Origin: JAGMXM01 sp964458325
GTDB lineage: Bacteria > Verrucomicrobiota > Verrucomicrobiia > Limisphaerales > UBA1319
Assembly: GCA_964458325.1 (NCBI GenBank)
Contig: CAYWIM010000021.1
Span: 1 to 54,181 of the forward strand
Length of the DNA stretch: 54,181 nucleotides
Direction of reading: 5' to 3'
The number at the start of each line of letters is the position of its first letter. Within the stretch, counting starts at the first letter, position 1. Below the pieces are notes generated by a model. The model was not told the DNA's origin and did not search any database. It was given only the letters and a program-made list of their open reading frames with translations. Shown piece by piece: positions 47,997 to 54,181 of this stretch. A program made the position numbers and the translations under genes.

Positions 47997-49161
47997 ACCG
48001 CTTTCACCTCGATCGCCACCCGTCATCGGGCGGAGCCTCGATCTCCCCGTTCTGCTCGCCGCTAAATCCCATTTCCTGTTCGGACCTCGTCAGACCGGAA
48101 AGAGCTTTCTGATCGGCCAGACTCTGCGAGATGCCCGGGTCTACGACTTGCTGGACACCGCAACCTTTCTAGCGTTGAGCCAGCGCCCCCAGCGGATCGC
48201 CGAGGAGATCCCCGCCGGGCCGCCGCCCATCGTCGTCATCGACGAGATTCAGCGATTGCCAGCGCTTCTGAACGAGGTGCATCGGCTCATCGAGCAGCGG
48301 GGCGTGCGATTTCTGCTGACGGGCTCGAGCGCGCGGAAGCTGCGCCGGGGCGGTGTCAACCTCCTGGGCGGCCGCGCCCGAACGCGCCATCTGCATCCGC
48401 TTACGAGCCATGAGCTGGGCGCGCAATTCGATCTCGCCCGGGCCATGCGGACCGGTCTGCTGCCATCGATCTATTTCTCGGACGATCCCCGCGCGGACCT
48501 GGAGGCCTATGGGGGGACCTATCTGCGCGAGGAGATCATGGCGGAGGGTGCTTCGCGCAATATTCCGGCCTTTGGACGGTTTCTGCGGATCGCGGCGCTC
48601 TGCAACGCCACGATGGTCAACTTCACCAACGTGGCCAGCGACGCCCAGGTCCCGCGCACGACGGTTTACGAGTATTTCGGGATCCTGAAAGACACGCTGC
48701 TCCTCCACGAATTGCCCGCCTGGCGCCGGTCCGTGAAGCGCAAGCCGATTGTCTCTTCGAAGTACTATTTCTTCGACCCGGGCGTGGTCGCCTCGCTTCA
48801 GGGCCGGCACGGGGTGGCGCTGGGCACACCGGAGTTCGGGGAGCTATTCGAGACCTGGATCCACCATGAGCTCGCCGCCCACCGCGACTACCGGTCCGGC
48901 GAGCCTTTGGCCTACTGGCGATCGACCTCCGGCTTCGAGGTGGATTTCATTCTCGGGGACCACACCGGCATCGAAGCCAAGGCGAAGGAAACCGTGGGGC
49001 CGCGGGACCTGCGCAGCCTGGTTGCCCTCGCCGAAGAAAAACGGCTCAAGCGCCACATCTGCGTCTGCCTCGAATCCCGAAGAAGGACCGTCGAAGGGAT
49101 CGAAATCTGGCCATATCGCGCTTTTCTGGAGGCCCTCTGGGCGGGCGAGCTTGGCACTTAG
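47980..49161 (+). CDS. AAA-type ATPase with DUF4143 C-terminal domain
   Basis: The 393 residues have a Walker A (GPRQTGKS, about 35-42), a Walker B (IVVIDEIQRLP), the sensor-like FLLTGSSARKL and a C-terminal PD-(D/E)xK-like part of DUF4143 proteins (DFILGDHTGIEAKAKE). Such proteins are common, often mobile, and poorly understood. An alternative start is ATG 47989. Its TAG stop takes its last base from the first base of the downstream MITE-like element. It appears complete. Confidence 0.88.
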   Translation: MTYMTTPLSPRSPPVIGRSLDLPVLLAAKSHFLFGPRQTGKSFLIGQTLRDARVYDLLDTATFLALSQRPQRIAEEIPAGPPPIVVIDEIQRLPALLNEVHRLIEQRGVRFLLTGSSARKLRRGGVNLLGGRARTRHLHPLTSHELGAQFDLARAMRTGLLPSIYFSDDPRADLEAYGGTYLREEIMAEGASRNIPAFGRFLRIAALCNATMVNFTNVASDAQVPRTTVYEYFGILKDTLLLHELPAWRRSVKRKPIVSSKYYFFDPGVVASLQGRHGVALGTPEFGELFETWIHHELAAHRDYRSGEPLAYWRSTSGFEVDFILGDHTGIEAKAKETVGPRDLRSLVALAEEKRLKRHICVCLESRRRTVEGIEIWPYRAFLEALWAGELGT

Positions 49162-49346
49162 GGTCTGTGCAAAAATTCATTCCGATTTTGCTGGAGGGGA
49201 TTGGGCGGGCTGGCAAGGCGCGACGAGCGAGCATACCCGCGCGGTCTGTGAGCGAGGAGCAACACAGCCAGCGCGCCCAAGGCCCCCAGCCCTGCGGGGC
49301 GGGGCGGCGCTCCCGCCAAAAGCGGAAGTAATTTTTGCACAGACCC
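49161..49346. mobile_element. 186-bp MITE-like element with 17-bp perfect terminal inverted repeats
   Basis: The left end GGGTCTGTGCAAAAATT (49161-49177) is the exact reverse complement of the right end (49330-49346). With mismatches the complementarity extends to about 37 bp per arm (ends continue TTCCG-TTTTG). Both flanks carry TTA (49158-49160 and 49347-49349), a likely 3-bp target duplication. It has no transposase gene. TTA fits the TNA target of some IS5-group elements, but that link is a guess. Without it the ATPase gene would still end with TAG at the same codon. Confidence 0.8.
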
Positions 49347-49401
49347 TTAGCCCAATGATCGGGGGCGCGCCGGCCGGTCCCAAGAGCCAGTCTTCCATGA
49401 T

Positions 49402-50511
49402 TCAGCGCGCGCTCATGGCTTCGCGAAGAATGCGTTCGAGGGCATCGATCCAGGCGGGGTGGGTGTTGAGGCAAGGAACGAGCGTGAAGGATTGGCCGCC
49501 GCCATCGAGGAACAGTGCGCGGCCTCGAATTGCGATTTCCTCGAGCGTTTCGAGGCAATCGGTGACGAAAGACGGGCAGAGGATGCGGAGGTCGCGGACG
49601 CCCTGGCGGGCGAGGCGCTGGATTTCCTGATCAGTGAAGGGTTGGAGCCAGGGCTCGCGTCCCAACCGCGACTGGAAGGCGACGGTGAAGCGGCTGGGGG
49701 GGAGGCCGGCCTGTTGGACGAAAGCCGCGGCGGTGGCGAGGCACTGGGCGCGGTAGCAGGTGGCGTGGGCGGGGTGCGGTGTGGTGCAGCAGTCGCGTGC
49801 GATCAGGCAGTGGCGGCCGGTGGGATCCGAGCGGCGCAGGTGGCGTTCGGGGACGCCATGAAAACTGAGCAGCCAATGGGCCTGGGGATCATCGAGGTGA
49901 GGCTTGGCCGAGGCGGCGAGGGCGTCGATGTAAGCGGGGTGCCGATAGAAGGGCGGCAGAACGCGGATTGCGGTGTTGGGGAATTGTCTGGCGGCGATGG
50001 CCTGCGTGTGGGCGACGACGGTCTCGAAGCTGGACAAGGCGAACTGGGGGTAGAGAGGCGCCAGGAGCAGATCGTTGACTCCCTGGCGAGCCAGCTCGCC
50101 AAGGCCCGATTCGATGGAAGGGTTTTGATAGCGCATGGCCAGCGCGACCGGGATGGGCATGCGGGTTTGGATGGCCTCGAGGAGCTGGCGGCTGATGGCG
50201 ACCAGCGGCGCGCCGTCGGAGCGCCAGATCTGGCGATACGCCTCCGACGTCCGAGCCGGGCGGAACGGCAGGATGAACAGGTGCACGATCAGGAACCGCT
50301 TCCACCAGGGGATGTCGAGCACGCGCTCATCCATCAGGAACTGGCGGAGGTAGCGGCGGACATCCGGGATCGCGGGCGAATCGGGAGAGCCGAGGTTGAC
50401 GAGGAGGATGCCGGACTGCGGGTGCCGCAGGGTGGCGGATACGGATGACTGGAGGCGATCCGCCGGGTCACCTTGGCGGCTGGGCTTGGGTGGCATCGTG
50501 CCGGAGGCCAT
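49402..50511 (-). CDS. hemH: Ferrochelatase
   Basis: This enzyme inserts Fe2+ into protoporphyrin IX, the last step of heme synthesis. The 369 residues (ATG 50511; ATG 50496 also possible) contain GILLVNLGSPDSP, then LAPLYPQFALSS and the catalytic LLSFHGVPERH (H218). C-terminal LCPSFVTDCLETLEEI carries the conserved glutamate. It ends a run of heme genes on the minus strand and begins 22 bp after hemG. Confidence 0.93.
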   Translation of the reverse strand: MASGTMPPKPSRQGDPADRLQSSVSATLRHPQSGILLVNLGSPDSPAIPDVRRYLRQFLMDERVLDIPWWKRFLIVHLFILPFRPARTSEAYRQIWRSDGAPLVAISRQLLEAIQTRMPIPVALAMRYQNPSIESGLGELARQGVNDLLLAPLYPQFALSSFETVVAHTQAIAARQFPNTAIRVLPPFYRHPAYIDALAASAKPHLDDPQAHWLLSFHGVPERHLRRSDPTGRHCLIARDCCTTPHPAHATCYRAQCLATAAAFVQQAGLPPSRFTVAFQSRLGREPWLQPFTDQEIQRLARQGVRDLRILCPSFVTDCLETLEEIAIRGRALFLDGGGQSFTLVPCLNTHPAWIDALERILREAMSAR

Positions 50512-50533
50512 GCTGCAGGGGGTTGGGGATCGA

Positions 50534-51958
50534 TCAGCCGGCGGCAGGCGATGCGGCGGCGGTGGCGGTCGCTGCGGTGGCATCCGGACGGAGAAAGGCC
50601 TCGATCCGATCCGCGACGTCGTAGCCGGAGATGAGAGAATCGCCCATGGAGATGCCGTTGCGGCAATGGCCGGCCACGAAGAAGCCGGGGGCATCGTTCT
50701 CGAGCTGGTCCATGGCGGCCTTGAAGCGGCCGTAGCCGACCTCGTATTGAGGGATGGCGCGGGGGTATCGGATGCTGTGGTGGAATGTCGGGGAGCCCGT
50801 GATGCCGAGGATGGAACGGAGATCCTTGTAAGTAAGGGCGAGGATCTCGTCGAAGCTTTTGAGGGCGAGGAGGGGGTTGCGCACGCCGCCGACGTAGCTG
50901 GTGAGGCTGACATGGCCTTCGGGGGCGCGGTTGGGGAAGAGCGACGACGAGAAGAGCGTGCCCAGGATGCTGAACCCCTCCACCTTCGGGATGAGCATTC
51001 CGAATCCGTCGAGGGGATGGGCGACATCGGCGCGCCGGAAGCCGAGGACGACGCTGGTGACGGGCGGGTAGTAGATCTGATTGAAGTAAGAGAGGTTGAT
51101 GGGAGGCTGCTGGTCGAGCGCGAGCTCGGCGAGCTGGTAAGCGGGTCCGGCGAACAGGACGGCGCTGTGCGGGCGGTTTTCGGCGCCCTGGGGGTTCTCG
51201 ATGGCGAGCGTCCAGAGGCGATCCTGGCGCCGGATCGAGATGACGCGCGATCGAAGCTGAACGGAGTGCTCGATGCGGGCGCCGAGGGTCTCGGGCAGGA
51301 CCTGGAGCCCGTGGTCGAAGGAGAGCTTGGGTGCATCCTGTTTGGAGACCTCGGCGCGGCGCTTGCGCTCGCGCGCGCCGAGGATTTGGCCGCGGATGAG
51401 TGAGCCGTAGCGCTGTTCGAGCGCGTAGATTTTGGGGAAGGCATGCTGAACTGACAGGCGGAAGGGATCGCCGGCGTAGATGCCGGCGACGAGGGGGTCG
51501 ATGGCGTAGTCGAGGAACTCGCGGCCCAGGCGGCGGAGGACGAATTCGCCCAGGTTTTCCTCGCGGCGGTTGTGCCAGCGGCGGATGAAGGGCTCGGCGA
51601 AGAGGCGGAGCTTGGCGCCGGGAGAGAAGAGCGGCGTGCGGAGGAACCCGGCCAACGAGCCGGGCATGGCGATAGGCCGCCGGTTGCGGACCAGGTAGCG
51701 GTTCTTCGCGGATTCGGCGGAGACCAGGACATGGGGTTCGAGGCCGGCGTCGCGGATGAGCGCCCGGATTTTCGGGGAGGTTTCGAGGAGCGTGTTGGGA
51801 CCGAACTCGGCGAGGAATCCGTTGCGGCGGACGGACTGGATGACGCCGCCGACGCGGTCGGACGCCTCGTAGAGGGTGACGGGGATCTTTTTTTGCGCGA
51901 GGCGAAATCCGGCGGTGAGGCCGGTGATGCCCGCGCCGATGATAGCAACGGAGTTCAT
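50534..51958 (-). CDS. hemG: FAD-dependent protoporphyrinogen/coproporphyrinogen oxidase
   Basis: The 474 residues (also called HemY/PgoX type) start with the FAD motif GAGITGLTAG (8-17), followed by YEASDRVGGVIQSVRR. The C-terminal FVAGHCRNGISMGDSLISGY is the other FAD contact. It oxidises protoporphyrinogen IX with oxygen. The start at 51958 overlaps the hemN stop (ATGA). Because hemN precedes it and hemH follows, the classical protoporphyrin route is implied rather than the coproporphyrin route. Confidence 0.9.
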   Translation of the reverse strand: MNSVAIIGAGITGLTAGFRLAQKKIPVTLYEASDRVGGVIQSVRRNGFLAEFGPNTLLETSPKIRALIRDAGLEPHVLVSAESAKNRYLVRNRRPIAMPGSLAGFLRTPLFSPGAKLRLFAEPFIRRWHNRREENLGEFVLRRLGREFLDYAIDPLVAGIYAGDPFRLSVQHAFPKIYALEQRYGSLIRGQILGARERKRRAEVSKQDAPKLSFDHGLQVLPETLGARIEHSVQLRSRVISIRRQDRLWTLAIENPQGAENRPHSAVLFAGPAYQLAELALDQQPPINLSYFNQIYYPPVTSVVLGFRRADVAHPLDGFGMLIPKVEGFSILGTLFSSSLFPNRAPEGHVSLTSYVGGVRNPLLALKSFDEILALTYKDLRSILGITGSPTFHHSIRYPRAIPQYEVGYGRFKAAMDQLENDAPGFFVAGHCRNGISMGDSLISGYDVADRIEAFLRPDATAATATAAASPAAG

Positions 51959-53325
51959 ATGGCGCGTGAGAAGCGTCGCTCCCGGTCGCGGGGCAGGCAG
52001 GCATCGAAGCGCATGGCGACGATCCGGACCAGGAGCCGGCCGAGGTCGGTGATGTCGAGCCGGCCTTCCTGGCGCCGCACCAGTCCGTCGGCTTCGAGGT
52101 CGTCGAGCGAGTCGAGCTCGACCCGAAAGTAATCCGCGACGTCCCGGCCCAGCTCGAGGGAGAGCGCCGCGTAATCGAGGTGGAGATTGCACATGAGCTG
52201 CATGATGATGCGGCGGCGGATCCGGTCATCTTCGGTGAGCAGGCAGCCGCGGGCGACGGGGGCGATGCCCTGATCGAGCGCGGCGTAGTACCGGGGCAGC
52301 TCCTTGTGGTTTTGCCAATAGATACGATCGGTCTGCGAGATGCTGGACACGCCGAAGGCATAGATGTCGGCGCCGCCATGGGTGCTGTAGCCCTGGAAGT
52401 TACGCTGGAGAGCGCCCTGGCGCTGCGCGACGGCCAGCTCGTCGTTCTGGCGCGCGAAGTGGTCCATGCCGATGTAGACGTAGCCGCGGTCGGTCAGTGT
52501 CTCGACTGTGAGCTTGAGGAGGCGGAGCTTGGTTTCGGGTGTGGGCATTACCTTGGCCAGGACCCGGTGAGCGGGCTTGATCCAGGGGACATGGGCGAAG
52601 CTGAAGACGGCGAACCGATCCGGCTCGAAGGCCAGGACATCCTCGAGCGTGCGCTCGAACGACTCGACGGTCTGGAGCGGCAGGCCGTAAATCAGATCGA
52701 TGTTCAGCGAGGTGAACCCCTCGGCGCGAATCCAGTCGATGACCTGGGCGGTGACCTCGCGGGGCTGAATCCGATGCACGGCCTTCTGGACCGCGGGATG
52801 ATGGTCCTGGACACCGACGGAAGCCCGGTTGAAGCCCGCCTCGCGCAGCGCGCGGAGATGGTCGCGGCCGATCCCGCGCGGATCGATTTCGACTCCCGCT
52901 TCGAGGGGGGTGGCGAATCGAAACCTGCGCCGCAGGCTGCGGCCGAGGGCGGCGAACTGGCTGGGCTCGAGGAATGTGGGGGTGCCCCCGCCGAGGTGGA
53001 GCTGGACGACGGGGCGCTCGGGATGGAGCCTGGGCTGCAGCAGGTCCATCTCCTTCTCGATGTAATCCATGTAAGTGGCGCTGGCGTCCTGGCTTTTGGT
53101 CACGATCGCGTTGCAGCCGCAGAACCAGCAGAGCGAGCGGCAGAACGGGATGTGAAAGTAGAGAGAAAGGTCGCGGGGCGCGCGGTTGTTCTCCTCGACG
53201 TAGGGGGCGAGCATCGGCCAGGTGACCTCGGGGCTGAAGTGCGGCGCCGGCGGGTACGACGTGTAGCGGGGGCCCGCCACGTTGTACTTGTTCACCAGCG
53301 CGAGATCGACGTTCAGCTTGCCCAT
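51955..53325 (-). CDS. hemN: Oxygen-independent coproporphyrinogen III oxidase
   Basis: This radical SAM enzyme converts coproporphyrinogen III to protoporphyrinogen IX. The 456 residues include RYTSYPPAPHF near the start and the cluster motif C62-x3-C66-x2-C69 with C71 (FCRSLCWFCGC). Later segments are GLPLQTVESFERTLEDVLAF and QGYSTHGGADIYAFGVSSI, typical of true HemN. It overlaps hemE by 13 bp and hemG by 4 bp. Having oxygen-independent HemN with the oxygen-linked HemG type suggests facultative or microaerobic growth. Confidence 0.93.
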   Translation of the reverse strand: MGKLNVDLALVNKYNVAGPRYTSYPPAPHFSPEVTWPMLAPYVEENNRAPRDLSLYFHIPFCRSLCWFCGCNAIVTKSQDASATYMDYIEKEMDLLQPRLHPERPVVQLHLGGGTPTFLEPSQFAALGRSLRRRFRFATPLEAGVEIDPRGIGRDHLRALREAGFNRASVGVQDHHPAVQKAVHRIQPREVTAQVIDWIRAEGFTSLNIDLIYGLPLQTVESFERTLEDVLAFEPDRFAVFSFAHVPWIKPAHRVLAKVMPTPETKLRLLKLTVETLTDRGYVYIGMDHFARQNDELAVAQRQGALQRNFQGYSTHGGADIYAFGVSSISQTDRIYWQNHKELPRYYAALDQGIAPVARGCLLTEDDRIRRRIIMQLMCNLHLDYAALSLELGRDVADYFRVELDSLDDLEADGLVRRQEGRLDITDLGRLLVRIVAMRFDACLPRDRERRFSRAI

Positions 53326-54181
53326 TTGAACTCCCGGACAGTTTCCACCAACTTGGCGATGTTTTCAAGCGAGGCGTCCGGAGGGACGCCGTGGCCGAGG
53401 TTGAAGATGTAACCGGGACGTCCTCGCATGTCGGCGAGCAGGCGGAGGACGCCTTCGGTCAGAACCGGCAGGCTGGCGCAAAGGAGTTCGGGGGCGAGGT
53501 TGCCCTGGATGGCGATATGGGGTGGGATTTGGTTGCGGATCTCGGCCAGCCGGACCGAATGATCGAAGCCGAGGACGCGGGCGCCGCATTCGAGCAAGGC
53601 GTCCCAGCGGGCGCGCCGCCCCCGGGAGAAGACCATGACCCGGGCGCCGGCGGGCAGGCGGCGGATGATGTCCGCGATCCACCGGCCGGAAACCTCGGGC
53701 CAGGAGCGGTCATCGAGCAGGTGGCCCAGCGTGTCGAATATCTGGACGGCATCGGCCCCGGCATCGAGCTGGAGCCGAAGGTAATCGGCGATAGTCTGAG
53801 TCAGGCGCTCGAGCAGTTCGGCCAACGCGGCCGGCTGGCGGCGATGCCATTCGAGGGCGCGCGAGAAGGGCTGGGCGCTGCCGCCTTCGATCATGAAATT
53901 GGCCAGCGTCCAGGGCGAGCCGGCGAATCCGAGCAGGGCGGTCTCCTCGAGAGCCGCCCTCGAGGGATGCCCGGCCTGCAATGCGGACTTGAGAATGCGC
54001 AGGGCCGAGGGCACGTACTGCCATCGCTCGGCCGGATCCTGCCAGCGGAGCCGCCGCACGTCGGCGGCGGACTCGAGCGCGAAATCCATTGCAATGCCGC
54101 CGGCTTCGCGGAACCGGTACGATTGGCCGAGGGCCTCGGGCACGACCAGGATATCGCTGACGAGGATGGCGGCGTCGGATC
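53313..54181 (-). CDS. hemE: Uroporphyrinogen decarboxylase (5' part beyond the right edge)
   Basis: The frame is open to the window end and reads AAILVSDILVVPEALGQSYR at its start, the family's FSDIL region. Then follow GFAGSPWTLANFMIEGG, LDAGADAVQIFDTLGHLL, PPHIAIQGNLAPELL and GYIFNLGHGVPPDASLEN near the C-terminus. It decarboxylates uroporphyrinogen III to coproporphyrinogen III. About the first 55-60 residues, with the early arginine-containing segment, lie outside. It is the first of four heme genes seen. Confidence 0.94.
   Translation of the reverse strand, partial: SDAAILVSDILVVPEALGQSYRFREAGGIAMDFALESAADVRRLRWQDPAERWQYVPSALRILKSALQAGHPSRAALEETALLGFAGSPWTLANFMIEGGSAQPFSRALEWHRRQPAALAELLERLTQTIADYLRLQLDAGADAVQIFDTLGHLLDDRSWPEVSGRWIADIIRRLPAGARVMVFSRGRRARWDALLECGARVLGFDHSVRLAEIRNQIPPHIAIQGNLAPELLCASLPVLTEGVLRLLADMRGRPGYIFNLGHGVPPDASLENIAKLVETVREFKWAS

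Noticed and set aside
51955..53325. HemW-like (heme chaperone) identity for the hemN gene
   Set aside because: The N-terminal RYTSYPPAPHF, the fourth cysteine after the cluster motif and its place between hemE and hemG fit true HemN.

Overview
This is a high-GC, gene-dense bacterial window that looks like Verrucomicrobiota. The clues are exported proteins with LamG and immunoglobulin-like modules, a type II pseudopilin with the verrucomicrobial AFTLIELLVVIAII signature, a formylglycine sulfatase, a PQQ-like propeller protein, an ECF sigma/kinase-WD40 gene pair, and GC-rich palindromic intergenic repeats. The assignment rests on gene content and style, because the window has no rRNA or tRNA.

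Layout. (1) 1-987 is the 5' end of a beta-strand-rich surface protein on the minus strand, running off the left edge; 988-1877 is a repeat-filled spacer. (2) 1878-8964 (+) is an electron-transfer operon: etfB, etfA, a membrane ETF:quinone oxidoreductase of the CCG/DUF224 type, an HdrD-like protein and HdrA. (3) 8793-20574 (-) holds a Gfo/Idh/MocA oxidoreductase, a four-repeat exported protein, and a set of genes joined by 4-bp stop/start overlaps: WD40 remnant, POTRA-Sel1 fusion, B12 radical SAM, acyltransferase, acyl-ACP synthetase remnant. (4) 20737-31825 (-) has two further radical SAM genes, then a secretory block: trypsin-like protease, sulfatase, pseudopilin, LamG protein, BNR_4 propeller. 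(5) 32291-36566 (+) has a PQQ-like propeller protein, a lone DGQHR (DndB-like) protein, and an oxygen-defence set of rubrerythrin, flavin reductase-rubredoxin fusion and double CDGSH protein. (6) 37863-45931 (+) is exbB, exbD, a receptor whose N-terminus is a TonB-like anchor, a frameshifted beta-helix exoprotein, a lipoprotein and a coiled-coil membrane protein. (7) 45946-47861 (-) is a broken alkaline phosphatase and a fibronectin-III remnant. (8) 47980-49161 (+) is an AAA/DUF4143 ATPase followed by a 186-bp MITE-like element. (9) 49402-54181 (-) is the heme operon hemE-hemN-hemG-hemH.

Two points stand out. The protein at 39458-42454 joins a TonB-type energised transmembrane segment (with the S-x3-H motif) and a proline-rich linker directly to a complete outer-membrane receptor, in the exbB-exbD operon and with no separate tonB seen. 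Second, at least five gene fragments across the window have a recognisable N-terminal part abruptly joined, in another frame, to the C-terminal part of the same or a neighbouring gene. They look like scars of internal deletion, or possibly of assembly collapse. All functional statements are from reading the sequence and family knowledge; no search was run.
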